Positions 28,964-39,096 of a DNA stretch of 44,278 nt are shown one piece after another. The position numbers were made by a program, and so were the translations under genes. The notes under the pieces are model-generated. The model was not told the DNA's origin. It made no database searches and saw only the letters and a program-made list of their open reading frames with translations. The DNA is from an uncultured Aquincola sp. (GTDB lineage: Bacteria > Pseudomonadota > Gammaproteobacteria > Burkholderiales > Burkholderiaceae), in contig CAKZXL010000918.1 in assembly GCA_937883885.1 (NCBI GenBank), positions 1 to 44,278 on the forward strand, written 5' to 3'. Position 1 is the first letter of the stretch; each line of letters starts with the position of its first letter.

Positions 28964-28975
28964 CTGGAGCACCCG

Positions 28976-29045
28976 GCGCTCCTGCGGAGCGCCACCCTCC
29001 GAGAGGGTGCCGAGGCCGCTTGGGAGCGGCCCGGCGCTGGCCTCG
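28976..29045. repeat. Intergenic palindromic repeat, copy 2 (bidirectional transcript end)
   Basis: Three perfect stem-loops sit head to tail: GCGCTCC-TGC-GGAGCGC (28976-28992), CACCCTC-CGA-GAGGGTG (28993-29009) and GGCCGCT-TGGG-AGCGGCC (29014-29031). An outer pair, CGAGGCC (29011-29017) and GGCCTCG (29039-29045), encloses the last. The order of the parts and the ending GCGGCCCGGCG match the repeat at 8711-8780. It separates convergent rodA and the histidine kinase gene, and so is well placed to end transcription from both sides. Confidence 0.7.
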
Positions 29046-29055
29046 GCCGGCCCCA

Positions 29056-30510
29056 CTAAGGAGCCACGGGGAAGCGCACGGTGAAGCGGGTGCCCGGCGG
29101 CGTGCTGCGCGGGTGGGCGTCTTCCACCGCCACCACCGCGTTGTGCTGCAGCGCAATCTCGCGCACGATGGCCAGGCCCAGGCCGGAGCCATCCACGTTG
29201 GTGCCCAGCGCGCGGTAGAAGGCCTGGAACACCAGATCACGCTCGGCCTCGGGAATGCCGGGGCCGGTGTCTTCCACCTGCAGCACCACCACCTGGCCGA
29301 ACGGATCGGCCACGACACGCACCGTCACCGCGCCGCCTGAAGGCGTGTACTGCAGCGCGTTGTCCACCAGGTTGCGCACCAGCTCGCGCACCAGAACCGG
29401 CTGGCCCTGGATGCGGGCCGACGGGCCGCCGGCGTGCGCGTCCGGCCCTTCGTAGCCGAGGTCGATGCGCTTTTCCAGCGCACGCGGCACGAAGTCGCGC
29501 ACCGTCTCCACCGCCAGGCGCGGCAGGCTCACTTCCTGCGTCTTGCGCGCCTGTTCCTTGTCCTCGGCCCGGGCCATGGCCAGCAGCTGATTGACCATGT
29601 GCGCCGCCCGCTGGGTGGAGCGAGCGATCTGCTGCAGCGAGCGCTTGACCGAAGCCACGTCGCCGCCGCTGTCCAGCTCACGCTGGGCCAGCTCGGCCTG
29701 CATGCGCAGGCCGGCCAGCGGGGTTTTCAGCTGGTGGGCCGCATCGGCCAGGAAGTGCTTCTGCGCGCTGATCGACAGGTCCAGCCGCGCCAGCAGGTCG
29801 TTGATGGCGCGCACCAGCGGCGCCACCTCGTCGGGCGCATCGCGTTCTTCGATGGGCGACAGGTCATGGCTCTCACGTTCGCGGATGCGCCGCTGCAGCG
29901 CATTGAGGGGCGCCAGCCCGCGTGCCAGCGCCAGCCACACCAGCAGTACCGCCACGGGCAGGATGACGAACTGCGGCAGGATCACGCCGCGGAAGATCTC
30001 GGTGGCCAGGCGCGAGCGCTTGTCCAGCGTCGTGGCCACCTGCACCAGCGGCACGCTGTCCTTGGGCGCATTGGCATCGGACAGCCACATGTAGGCGATG
30101 CGCACCGGCTCGCTCAGCACCAGGTCGTCGCGAAAGCGCAGCTCGCCGGGGGCGGCGCGTTCTTCGTCGGGCACCGGCAGGTCGCGGTCGCCGGCCAGGA
30201 ACTCGCCGCGCAGGCCCAGCACCTGGTAGAAGACCTGGTCGCTGTCGTCGCTGCGCAGGATCTCGGCCGCGGCCTCGGGGATCTTCACCTTGACCAGCGG
30301 CGCGACGAACTCGCTGCTCTCCACCGACACCCGGCGCGCGACCGTGCGCGCCAGTTCGCCCAGCTCGCGGTCGTAGGGCCGGTTGGCAATGCCTTGCGCC
30401 ACCAGCCAGGTGAGCGCGACGCTGATCGGCCACAGCAGCAGCAGCGGCGCCAGCATCCAGTCGAGGATCTCGCCGAACAGCGAGCGCTGTTCGCGCAGGG
30501 AGCCGGGCAT
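29056..30510 (-). CDS. Sensor histidine kinase (TctE/QseC-like)
   Basis: This 484-aa kinase has membrane spans at about residues 19-41 and 176-197, flanking a periplasmic sensor of about 130 residues. A linker leads to the H-box with His259 (AAHQLKTPL) as the phospho-acceptor. The N-box (NLVDNALQYTPSGG) and G-boxes (DTGPGIP, GSGLGLAIV) follow. The sensor layout recalls TctE-type (tricarboxylate) kinases, but no transport genes are adjacent, so the signal is unknown. ATG 30510 lies 33 bp after the regulator stop. Confidence 0.92.
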   Translation of the reverse strand: MPGSLREQRSLFGEILDWMLAPLLLLWPISVALTWLVAQGIANRPYDRELGELARTVARRVSVESSEFVAPLVKVKIPEAAAEILRSDDSDQVFYQVLGLRGEFLAGDRDLPVPDEERAAPGELRFRDDLVLSEPVRIAYMWLSDANAPKDSVPLVQVATTLDKRSRLATEIFRGVILPQFVILPVAVLLVWLALARGLAPLNALQRRIRERESHDLSPIEERDAPDEVAPLVRAINDLLARLDLSISAQKHFLADAAHQLKTPLAGLRMQAELAQRELDSGGDVASVKRSLQQIARSTQRAAHMVNQLLAMARAEDKEQARKTQEVSLPRLAVETVRDFVPRALEKRIDLGYEGPDAHAGGPSARIQGQPVLVRELVRNLVDNALQYTPSGGAVTVRVVADPFGQVVVLQVEDTGPGIPEAERDLVFQAFYRALGTNVDGSGLGLAIVREIALQHNAVVAVEDAHPRSTPPGTRFTVRFPVAP

Positions 30511-30543
30511 GCGGTCGATCGCCTCCGTCAGCCGGCGTGGCCG

Positions 30544-31215
<672 letters not shown>

Positions 31216-31281
31216 GGCTTTGTCTCCTGTATCACTCGATTCTAGGTATGCCATCTCCCGCCAACGGGGGCTTTATCAGTA

Positions 31282-31297
31282 CTGTACGAATATCCAG
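31282..31297 (+). promoter_or_regulatory. SOS (LexA) box of recA
   Basis: CTGTACGAATATCCAG fits the LexA consensus CTGT-N8-ACAG with one mismatch (CCAG for ACAG). It lies over the -35 position of the recA promoter, 37 bp upstream of the start codon. LexA binding here would give DNA-damage induction of recA, as is usual for the gene. Confidence 0.8.
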
Positions 31298-31304
31298 CTT
31301 CGGG

Positions 31305-31310
31305 TATCAT
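31305..31310 (+). promoter_or_regulatory. recA -10 element
   Basis: TATCAT matches the -10 consensus well. With a 17-bp spacer the -35 falls at 31282-31287, inside the SOS box, so bound LexA would block RNA polymerase. Transcription would start near 31317, leaving a short leader with a GGAGA ribosome site. Confidence 0.6.
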
Positions 31311-31333
31311 CGCGGCATTGCCCGGAGAACGCC

Positions 31334-32398
31334 ATGGACGCACCCGTCAAAGCTCTGAACACTGAAAAAGCCAAAGCCCTGCAAGCCGCACTCGCCCAGA
31401 TCGAGAAGCAATTCGGCAAGGGTTCCATCATGCGCCTGGGCGACGGCGAGGTGGTGGAAGACATCCAGGTCGTGTCCACCGGCTCCCTGGGCCTGGACAT
31501 CGCGCTGGGCGTCGGCGGCCTGCCCCGCGGCCGCGTGGTCGAGATCTACGGCCCTGAATCCTCGGGCAAGACCACGCTCACGCTGCAGGTCATCGCCGAG
31601 ATGCAAAAGCTCGGCGGCGTCTGCGCCTTCATCGACGCCGAACACGCGCTGGACGCGCAGTACGCGCAAAAGCTGGGCGTGAACCTGCAAGACCTGGTCA
31701 TCTCCCAGCCTGACACCGGCGAACAGGCGCTCGAAATCGTCGATGCGCTGGTGCGCTCCGGCTCCATCGACCTCATCGTGGTCGACTCGGTGGCCGCGCT
31801 CACGCCCAAGGCCGAACTGGAAGGTGAAATGGGCGACTCGCTGCCCGGCCTGCAGGCCCGGCTGATGAGCCAGGCCCTGCGCAAACTCACCGGCACGATC
31901 AAGAAGACCAACACCATGGTCATCTTCATCAACCAGATCCGCATGAAGATCGGCGTGATGTTCGGCAACCCCGAAACCACCACCGGCGGCAATGCGCTGA
32001 AGTTCTACGCCTCCGTCCGCCTCGACATCCGCCGCACCGGCAGCATCAAGAAGGGCGAAGAAGTCATTGGCAGCGAAACCAAGGTCAAGGTCGTCAAGAA
32101 CAAGGTCTCGCCTCCGTTCAAGACCGCCGAGTTCGACATCCTGTACGGTGAAGGCATCAGCCGCGAAGGCGAAATCATCGACATGGGCGTGGAGGCACGC
32201 ATCCTCGACAAGTCCGGCGCCTGGTACGCCTACAACGGCGAAAAGATCGGCCAGGGCAAGGACAACGCGCGCGAGTTCCTGCGCGAAAACGCCGACGTCG
32301 CCGTCGAGATCGAGAACAAGGTGCGTGAGGCGTTGGGCATCCCCCTGCTGCCCGGCAAGGCTGACGGCGCAGCACCGGCCGCGGCAGCCTCCAAGTAA
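31334..32398 (+). CDS. recA: Recombinase A
   Basis: This 354-aa ATP-dependent strand-exchange protein drives homologous recombination and SOS induction. Walker A is GPESSGKT (residues 73-80), and the Walker B-like segment is [10 protein letters not shown]. The L2 loop ([18 protein letters not shown]) and a C-terminal acidic tail are typical. ATG 31334 is followed by the standard N-terminus; GGAGA precedes it. recX follows 8 bp after its stop. Confidence 0.98.
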   Translation: MDAPVKALNTEKAKALQAALAQIEKQFGKGSIMRLGDGEVVEDIQVVSTGSLGLDIALGVGGLPRGRVVEIYGPESSGKTTLTLQVIAEMQKLGGVCAFIDAEHALDAQYAQKLGVNLQDLVISQPDTGEQALEIVDALVRSGSIDLIVVDSVAALTPKAELEGEMGDSLPGLQARLMSQALRKLTGTIKKTNTMVIFINQIRMKIGVMFGNPETTTGGNALKFYASVRLDIRRTGSIKKGEEVIGSETKVKVVKNKVSPPFKTAEFDILYGEGISREGEIIDMGVEARILDKSGAWYAYNGEKIGQGKDNAREFLRENADVAVEIENKVREALGIPLLPGKADGAAPAAAASK

Positions 32399-32406
32399 GC
32401 CGCAGC

Positions 32407-32943
32407 ATGGCGGCAGCGCCCGCCCGGCTTTCCCTGAAAGCGCGGGCGCTCAAACTCCTGGCGCAGCGCGAGCACAGCCGGCTGGAACTTCGCCGCAAGC
32501 TGCTGCCGCATGCGCAGGCCTTTTGCCAGGCACGCGACGAGGCGCTGGAAGCGGCGCCAGCGGGTGTTCCGCCAGCCGCCGAGCCGCTGGACACGCCGAA
32601 CCAGTGCCTGGACAAGCTGCTCGACTGGCTGCAGGCCCACCGCTACCTCAGCGAAGAGCGATTCGTCGAGTCCCGCCTGCATGCGCGGTCGGCGCGCTTC
32701 GGCAACAGCCGCATCAAGATGGAACTGGCGCAGCACGGCCTGGCGCTGGATGCCGAGCAGGCCGCCCAACTGCGCACCACCGAACTCGAACGCGCCCGCG
32801 CCTTGTGGCAGCGCCGTTTCGGCAGCCCCGCCACCGACCCGGCGGGCCGGGCCAAGCAGATGCGTTTCCTGGCCGGCCGGGGCTTTTCCGGTGAAACCAT
32901 CCGGCGCGTGGTGCAGGGCCTGGACGAAGACGCCTGCGGGTAG
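32407..32943 (+). CDS. recX: Regulatory protein RecX
   Basis: This 178-aa mainly helical protein inhibits and tunes RecA filaments. Its placement 8 bp after recA and the RecX-like segments [26 protein letters not shown] and [17 protein letters not shown] near the end support the call. An Ala/Pro-rich insert ([12 protein letters not shown]) lies at about residues 48-60. No strong ribosome site precedes the ATG, so expression probably depends on recA translation. Confidence 0.93.
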   Translation: MAAAPARLSLKARALKLLAQREHSRLELRRKLLPHAQAFCQARDEALEAAPAGVPPAAEPLDTPNQCLDKLLDWLQAHRYLSEERFVESRLHARSARFGNSRIKMELAQHGLALDAEQAAQLRTTELERARALWQRRFGSPATDPAGRAKQMRFLAGRGFSGETIRRVVQGLDEDACG

Positions 32944-33274
32944 CCGCAGTGTTGCTGCAGCGCAAGATGCTACATTCCCGCGGTTTCCTCGGTGCCTGCG
33001 CGCCGTGGGATGGCGGCCCCGGGCCGCAGACCTGCCCGCTGTCCATGGCCTCTCCGCTCCTCCTCGACCCCACCGCCCGTCTCCGGCCGCTGCATGCGCC
33101 GGGCCAGCGCGTGAGCCTGGGCGCGGCGCAGGCCGGCACCGCGGGCGGGCGTCAGCCCGCTGTCGGCAATTCGGCCGACAATCCGCCTTTCCCGCCCGTC
33201 GCGGCGCGCTGACCGCGGCCCCGTCCGCCCGCAGCGCACCGCTCTGTCCGCTTCCCCCCCTCCAAGACAAGCCT
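32944..33274 (+). promoter_or_regulatory. Long sucC leader with promoter and twin stem-loops
   Basis: In this 331-bp gap I see TGCTACATT (-10 hexamer TACATT at 32971-32976, extended form), a plausible promoter for sucCD. Two perfect stem-loops follow in direct succession: GCGGGC-GTCA-GCCCGC (33145-33160) and TGTCGGC-AATTCG-GCCGACA (33161-33180). There is no U-tract after them. An 87-codon open frame (32949-33212) in this gap has no ribosome site or recognisable protein and is probably a chance frame. The hairpins may form a structured 5' leader that controls sucCD. Confidence 0.45.
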
Positions 33275-34435
<1,161 letters not shown>

Positions 34436-34450
34436 GACGGGAGCAGATTC

Positions 34451-35344
34451 ATGTCGATCTACATCAACAAAGACACCAAGGTCATCACCCAGGGCATCAC
34501 CGGCAAGACGGGCCAGTTCCACACGCTCGGCTGCCAGGCCTATGCCAACGGCAAGAACGCTTTCGTTGCGGGTGTGAACCCCAAGAAGGCCGGCGAGAAG
34601 TTCGAAGGTATTCCCATCTACGCCAGCGTCAAGGAAGCCGCGGGCCAGACGGGCGCCACCGTCAGCGTGATCTACGTGCCGCCCGCGGGCGCCGCGGCCG
34701 CCATCTGGGAAGCGGTGGAAGCCGACCTGGACCTGGTGATCGCGATCACCGAAGGCATTCCCGTGCGCGACATGCTGGAAGTGCGCAACAAGATGAAGGC
34801 CAAGGAAGCGGCCGGCGGCAAGAAGACGCTGCTGCTGGGCCCCAACTGCCCGGGCCTGATCACGCCGGACGAGATCAAGATCGGCATCATGCCCGGTCAC
34901 ATCCACCGCAAGGGCCGCATCGGCGTCGTGTCCCGTTCGGGCACGCTGACCTATGAAGCCGTGGCGCAGCTGACCGAAATCGGCCTGGGCCAGTCCAGCG
35001 CCGTCGGCATCGGTGGCGACCCGATCAACGGCCTGAAGCACATCGACGTGATGAAGGCCTTCAACGACGATCCGGACACCGACGCGGTGATCATGATCGG
35101 CGAGATCGGTGGCCCGGACGAAGCCGAAGCCGCCCGCTGGTGCAAGGACAACATGAAGAAGCCGATCGTCGGCTTCATCGCGGGCGTCACCGCGCCTCCG
35201 GGCAAGCGCATGGGCCACGCCGGCGCGCTGATCTCGGGCGGCGCCGACACCGCGGACGCCAAGCTGGCGATCATGGAAGAGTGCGGCTTCAAGGTCACCC
35301 GCAACCCGTCGGAAATGGGCAAGCTGCTCAAGGCACTGCTGTAA
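34451..35344 (+). CDS. sucD: Succinyl-CoA synthetase (ADP-forming) alpha subunit
   Basis: This 297-aa subunit carries the CoA-binding Rossmann fold ([20 protein letters not shown]) and the phosphohistidine segment [10 protein letters not shown] near residue 250, which shuttles phosphate to SucC. GPNCPGLI and [11 protein letters not shown] are also typical. GGGAG precedes the ATG at 34451. Coupled to sucC; a strong terminator follows at 35461-35495. Confidence 0.98.
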   Translation: MSIYINKDTKVITQGITGKTGQFHTLGCQAYANGKNAFVAGVNPKKAGEKFEGIPIYASVKEAAGQTGATVSVIYVPPAGAAAAIWEAVEADLDLVIAITEGIPVRDMLEVRNKMKAKEAAGGKKTLLLGPNCPGLITPDEIKIGIMPGHIHRKGRIGVVSRSGTLTYEAVAQLTEIGLGQSSAVGIGGDPINGLKHIDVMKAFNDDPDTDAVIMIGEIGGPDEAEAARWCKDNMKKPIVGFIAGVTAPPGKRMGHAGALISGGADTADAKLAIMEECGFKVTRNPSEMGKLLKALL

Positions 35345-35370
35345 ACCTGCCAGGGCGGCACCCGTTGCGC

Positions 35371-35390
35371 CGTGCGTAGAGCTACGTACG
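35371..35390 (+). other. Stem-loop after sucD
   Basis: CGTGCGTA (35371-35378) and TACGTACG (35383-35390) pair with one G-T wobble around a GAGC loop, and flanking GCGC bases may lengthen the stem. It lies 26 nt after the sucD stop with no U-tract. It may protect the mRNA 3' end or be part of the leader of the next gene. Confidence 0.4.
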
Positions 35391-35460
35391 CGCGCCACGG
35401 AACCAAAGCCTAAACTGCGGAATCAGCGCTGGCGCCTTGTGCCGGCGCCCCCGCACCCCG

Positions 35461-35495
35461 GGGCCTGATGCTCACGCATCGGGCCTTTTGCTTTT
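35461..35495 (+). terminator. Strong intrinsic terminator after sucD, or attenuator of terC1
   Basis: GGCCTGATGC (35462-35471) pairs with GCATCGGGCC (35476-35485) over 10 bp with one wobble and a TCAC loop, and is followed by TTTTGCTTTT. This is a canonical rho-independent terminator. It ends only about 27 bp before the terC1 start, so either it ends sucCD or it acts as an attenuator in the terC1 leader. Confidence 0.85.
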
Positions 35496-35522
35496 CTCGC
35501 CGCCCTTCGGAGATTGCTTCCC

Positions 35523-36224
35523 ATGGACTTCGCCTCCGCCACATTCTGGGCCGCGCTGGGTTCCATCATCCTGGCCAACGTCCTGCTGTCGGGCGACAAC
35601 GCCGTGGTGATCGCCCTGGCCGCCCGCTCGCTGCCCGCGCACCAGCAGAAAAAGGCCATCTTCTTCGGCAGCGCCGCCGCCATCGTGATGCGGATCGCGC
35701 TCACGCTGCTGGCCGTCAAGCTGCTGGCCCTGCCTTACCTCAAGATCATCGGCGGCATCGCGCTGGTGTACATCGGCGTCAGCCTGCTGGTGGAAGACGA
35801 CGGCGGTGAAGACGAAGGCGCGGGCGCCGGCCATTCCAGCATGCTCACCGCCATCCGCACCATCCTGGTGGCCGACCTGGTGATGAGCCTGGACAACGTG
35901 CTGGCCGTGGCCGCCGCCGCCAAGGGCGACACCGTACTGCTGGTGCTGGGCCTGGGCATCAGCATTCCGCTGATCATCTTCGGCAGCACCATGCTGCTCA
36001 AGGTGATGGAGCGCTTCCCGCTGATCATCACGCTGGGCGCGGCGCTGCTGGGCTTCCTGGCCGGCGAGATGACGCTGACCGACCCGGCCGTGGACACCTA
36101 CTTCGGCCACCAGTCGCACCTGGCCGTCAACGCCGCCGGCACCATCGGCGCCATCCTGGTGGTGGTGCTGGGCCTGTACCTCAAGCGCCGGCATTCGGCG
36201 CAGGCAGCGGCTTCGGCCACCTGA
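35523..36224 (+). CDS. TerC-family integral membrane protein 1
   Basis: This 233-aa protein has about seven membrane spans and belongs to the TerC/YjbE family, members of which export manganese or help metal loading of exoproteins. The acidic intramembrane motifs SGDNAVVIALAARSLP (Asp25) and SLDNVLAVAAAA are present. A His/Gly-rich acidic loop (DDGGEDEGAGAGHSS) lies in the middle. ATG 35523 has GGAG 10 nt upstream. It lies directly after a strong terminator. Confidence 0.9.
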   Translation: MDFASATFWAALGSIILANVLLSGDNAVVIALAARSLPAHQQKKAIFFGSAAAIVMRIALTLLAVKLLALPYLKIIGGIALVYIGVSLLVEDDGGEDEGAGAGHSSMLTAIRTILVADLVMSLDNVLAVAAAAKGDTVLLVLGLGISIPLIIFGSTMLLKVMERFPLIITLGAALLGFLAGEMTLTDPAVDTYFGHQSHLAVNAAGTIGAILVVVLGLYLKRRHSAQAAASAT

Positions 36225-36240
36225 TTTTGTAACGCTCACC

Positions 36241-36246
36241 TAGAAT
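36241..36246 (+). promoter_or_regulatory. -10 element of the riboswitch-controlled terC2 transcript
   Basis: TAGAAT is a good -10 hexamer and predicts transcription from about 36252-36254, right at the first base-paired strand of the riboswitch (GAAGG at 36255). That agreement supports both calls. No clear -35 was found. Confidence 0.55.
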
Positions 36247-36254
36247 TTTCCGCT

Positions 36255-36380
36255 GAAGGGGAGTAGCTCCGGCGCCAGGCGGTGATACCGCCGGCGCCTT
36301 CGACAGATCGTCAAGACGAAGCCGGGAAGGCTTCCGGTCTGTCGGGCAGTGCCAGCCCAGGCCTGCCGAGCAAGACCTTC
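36255..36380 (+). promoter_or_regulatory. yybP-ykoY (manganese) riboswitch aptamer
   Basis: The conserved core GGGGAGTAGC lies at 36258-36267, and GCAAGACC lies at 36370-36377, as expected for this family. The P1 stem is GAAGG (36255-36259) with CCTTC (36376-36380), enclosing the aptamer. A GC-rich hairpin (GGCGGT with ACCGCC, 36279-36293) forms one arm, and a second conserved stretch near 36308-36320 (ATCGTCAAGACG) fits the other. These elements bind Mn2+ in the family and control Mn-export or TerC genes, matching the gene downstream. Confidence 0.88.
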
Positions 36381-36515
36381 GACGTTTCCGTCCGCACTGC
36401 GGCGGTTGGCGCTCGAAGGCTTGCACGCACCCTCACCCGGTGCCCCAGCCGCCTTCGAAGGGCAACCCGGCTGCGGACGATCTCGACGATCCCTGTCCGC
36501 ACCTAGGAGTTGCCC
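36370..36515 (+). promoter_or_regulatory. Riboswitch expression platform with ribosome-site hairpin
   Basis: GCAAGaCCTTCGA (36370-36382) can pair with TCGAAGGcTTGC (36413-36424), which would disrupt P1 because it uses the same CCTTC strand. A further CCTTCGA copy (36452-36458) can compete for 36413-36419. Downstream, GGGCAAC (36460-36466) is perfectly complementary to GTTGCCC (36509-36515). That stem would close over AGGAG (36505-36509) and end at the ATG, with an inner stem TGCGGAC (36472-36478) and GTCCGCA (36495-36501). A second GTCCGCA at 36390-36396 could compete for the same TGCGGAC. This fits translational control by alternative pairing; which state is on was not determined. Confidence 0.7.
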
Positions 36516-37202
36516 ATGACCTTCCTGTCTCCCGAATGGCTGTCCGCCCTCGCGTCGATCGTGCTGATCGACCTCATCCTGGCCGGTGACAACGCGATCG
36601 TGATCGCGCTGGCCGCCCGCAGCCTGCCCACCCACCTGCAGAAAAAGGCCATCCTGTGGGGCACCGTGGGCGCCATCGTCGTGCGTTCGCTGATGACGCT
36701 GGTGGTGGTGTGGCTGCTGCAGATCCCCGGCCTGATGCTGGCCGGCGGCCTGGGCCTGGTGTGGATTGCCTACAAGCTGCTGGTGCCCGGCGGCGATGAA
36801 GAACACGGCGGCGCCGGCGCGACCACTTTCTTCGGCGCGATGAAGACCATCATCGTGGCCGATGCGCTGATGGGCGTGGACAACGTGCTGGGCGTGGCCG
36901 GTGCCGCGCATGGCGCCTTCGACCTGGTGGTCATCGGCCTGCTCATCAGCGTGCCCATCGTGGTGTGGGGCAGCAGCGTGGTGCTCAAGCTGGTCGACCG
37001 TTTCCCGGTCATCAGTTATCTGGGCGCCGGCGTGCTGGCCTTCACCGCCGCCAAGATGATCGTCGGTGAGCCGCTGCTCAAGCCGGTGTTCGACCCCAAC
37101 GAGGTCGCGCGCTGGGCGGTCTACGCCGTGGTGATCGCCGGCGTGCTGCTGGCCGGCCGCATGATGGCCCGCCGCGCCGAGGCGCACACCGGCGCGGCCT
37201 GA
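36516..37202 (+). CDS. TerC-family integral membrane protein 2
   Basis: This 228-aa paralog of the gene at 35523 has about seven spans. The motifs AGDNAIVIALAARSLPTHLQ and GVDNVLGVAGAA carry the intramembrane Asp residues thought to bind metal. It lacks the His/Gly-rich acidic loop of paralog 1. ATG 36516 has AGGAG at 36505-36509. It is controlled by the manganese riboswitch upstream, so manganese homeostasis is the likely role. Confidence 0.9.
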   Translation: MTFLSPEWLSALASIVLIDLILAGDNAIVIALAARSLPTHLQKKAILWGTVGAIVVRSLMTLVVVWLLQIPGLMLAGGLGLVWIAYKLLVPGGDEEHGGAGATTFFGAMKTIIVADALMGVDNVLGVAGAAHGAFDLVVIGLLISVPIVVWGSSVVLKLVDRFPVISYLGAGVLAFTAAKMIVGEPLLKPVFDPNEVARWAVYAVVIAGVLLAGRMMARRAEAHTGAA

Positions 37203-37286
37203 CGCCCCACCATTTCCGTCGATGCCCATCGGCGCCGCCGTGCTAAGGTCCGCGCCCAAAAGGATGGACACGGGTTTTGTCAGGGC

Positions 37287-38213
37287 ATGGGGGATTCGAC
37301 GAAGCGGCCGATCGGCCCCGCCCAAGGCAGTGAACGGCTGCTGCAGCGGGACAGCGAGTTCGACGGCTACCGCATCCACCGTGTGCTCGGCCGTGGCGCC
37401 ATCGGCACGGTGTACCTGGCGTCCAACCGGCGCGGCAAGCTGCTGGCGCTCAAGACCATCGACCTGGCCCGCCAGTTCGAGCGCGACGAACTGCCGCTGG
37501 CCCGCGAGCGGCTGGCGCTGGAGACGCTGACCACCTCGCGCCTGCGCCACCCGCACATCGTGCGCGTGTACGGCTGCGGCGAGCGCCGCGGCCTGGCCTA
37601 CCTGGCGATGCAGGCGCTGCCCGGCTGCACGATGGAGCGCTACACGCAGCGCCGCCACCTGCTGCCCGAGCCGCTCGCGCTGCAGCTGGCCGCGTCGGTG
37701 GCCGACGGCCTGGCCCACGCCCATGCCCAAGGCGTGGTGCACCGGGACATCAAGCCCGCCAACGTGATGGTGGAGCTGCCGACCCGGCGGGTGAAGATCA
37801 CCGACTTCGGGCTGGCGCGGCTGACCGACGGCACCCGCACGCGCACCGGGCTGGTCCTGGGCACGCCCGCCTTCATGGCGCCCGAGCTGCTGGCCGGCGC
37901 GCCGCCGCACCCGGGCAGCGACCTGTATGCGCTGGGCGTGCTGCTGTTCCAGCTGCTCACCGCGCGCCTGCCTTACGAAGGCGAGTCGATGGGCACGCTG
38001 CTGCGCGCCATCGCCGGCGGCCCGCCGCAGTCGCTGCGCGGCCTGCGGCCTGACCTGCCGGCCGAGCTGGCCAGCCTGAGCGAGCGCCTGCTAGACCGCA
38101 CACCCCGCGCCCGCCCGGCCGATGGCCTGCTGATCGCGCGGCAGCTGCGCGAGCTGGCTGCCGGCTGGCCTGCGCGGCTCGTGTCAAAAGGTGCCGCCAG
38201 CTTCACCCGCTGA
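37287..38213 (+). CDS. Serine/threonine protein kinase (Hanks type)
   Basis: This 308-aa soluble kinase consists of a catalytic domain and almost no tail. The glycine loop is GRGAIGTVYLA, followed by Lys56 (LALKTID), HRDIKPAN (Asp154, Lys156, Asn159), DFG (173-175) and APE (198-200). The activation loop carries several Thr (TRTRTGLVLGTP) that may be autophosphorylated. No membrane span or PASTA repeats are present. It is followed by its likely phosphatase, an FHA reader and a cyclase. ATG 37287 is the first good start. Confidence 0.94.
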   Translation: MGDSTKRPIGPAQGSERLLQRDSEFDGYRIHRVLGRGAIGTVYLASNRRGKLLALKTIDLARQFERDELPLARERLALETLTTSRLRHPHIVRVYGCGERRGLAYLAMQALPGCTMERYTQRRHLLPEPLALQLAASVADGLAHAHAQGVVHRDIKPANVMVELPTRRVKITDFGLARLTDGTRTRTGLVLGTPAFMAPELLAGAPPHPGSDLYALGVLLFQLLTARLPYEGESMGTLLRAIAGGPPQSLRGLRPDLPAELASLSERLLDRTPRARPADGLLIARQLRELAAGWPARLVSKGAASFTR

Positions 38214-38274
38214 CCACGCCCAGTGACAAAAGAGCACAATCCGCCGACCCCATTCACCGCCGCAGCGCGCCCAG

Positions 38275-39060
38275 ATGCCCATCGAGTTTTTCAGTGCCAT
38301 CGACACCGGTCGGGCCCGCAGCAACAACGAAGATGCCGTGGCCCTGGACGAGCGCGCTGCCCTGGCGGTCCTGGCCGATGGCATGGGCGGCTACAACGCC
38401 GGTGAAGTGGCCAGCGGCATGCTCACCACCTTCATCCAGGCCGAACTGGGCCGTTGGCTCCATGAAGCCAGCGCGCAGGCCTCCGATGCCGACGTGCGCC
38501 GGGCGATGGACATCTGCGTGGACAACGCCAACCGCGCCATCTTCAACGCCGCCAATGCCAACCCGCAGTACGCCGGCATGGGCACGACGCTGGTGCTGTC
38601 GGTGTTCCGCGAGCAGCGCCTGCTGCTGGGCCACGTGGGCGATTCGCGCGCCTACCGGCTGCGCGCCGGCCGGCTGGCGCAGCTCACGCGCGACCACTCG
38701 CTGCTGCAGGAGCAGCTGGACGCCGGCCTCATCACGCCCGAGCAGGCGGCCTATTCGGCCAACAAGAATCTGGTGACCCGCGCCGTGGGCGTGGAAGACA
38801 CCGTGCTGCTGGAAACCCACCTGCATGCCACCGAGCCGGGCGACCTGTACCTGATGTGCTCCGACGGACTGTCGGACATGGTGCCGGACGCCCGCATCGC
38901 CCAGGTGCTGCTGTCGCACGAGTCGCTGCCGGCCGCCGGCCGCGGCCTGATCGACGCAGCCAATGAGGCGGGTGGAAAGGATAATATTGCCGTGATTCTG
39001 GTCCGCGTTCAGGACGGCGCCGCCGGTGCCTCGCGCCCCTGGTGGCGCTTCAAACGCTAG
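38275..39060 (+). CDS. PP2C-family Ser/Thr protein phosphatase
   Basis: This 261-aa metal-dependent phosphatase probably reverses the adjacent kinase. The PPM motifs are in order: TGRARSNNEDA (Asp20), ADGMGGYNAGEVAS (Asp35), a HVGDSRAYRLR block, CSDGLSDMVP (metal Asp) and GGKDNIAVILV near the end. It is soluble, of standard length, and starts 61 bp after the kinase gene. Confidence 0.95.
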   Translation: MPIEFFSAIDTGRARSNNEDAVALDERAALAVLADGMGGYNAGEVASGMLTTFIQAELGRWLHEASAQASDADVRRAMDICVDNANRAIFNAANANPQYAGMGTTLVLSVFREQRLLLGHVGDSRAYRLRAGRLAQLTRDHSLLQEQLDAGLITPEQAAYSANKNLVTRAVGVEDTVLLETHLHATEPGDLYLMCSDGLSDMVPDARIAQVLLSHESLPAAGRGLIDAANEAGGKDNIAVILVRVQDGAAGASRPWWRFKR

Positions 39061-39096
39061 GCCTCACCGCATCACCATTCACACGCCGGTCAGCCG

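Noticed and set aside
33145..33180. Intrinsic terminator of recA-recX
   Set aside because: Two stems without a following run of T, and nearly 100 bp before sucC; a structured leader is the better reading.
32949..33212. An 87-codon open frame in the recX-sucC gap
   Set aside because: No ribosome site, no recognisable protein and Ala/Pro/Arg-rich composition. It covers a stretch better explained by leader structure.
35345..35460. A second yybP-ykoY riboswitch in front of terC1
   Set aside because: No GGGGAGTAG core or GCAAGACC segment is present there, unlike the element at 36255.
37203..37286. Promoter of the kinase gene
   Set aside because: A TAAGGT-like hexamer is present, but with no supporting -35, so it was not reported as a feature.
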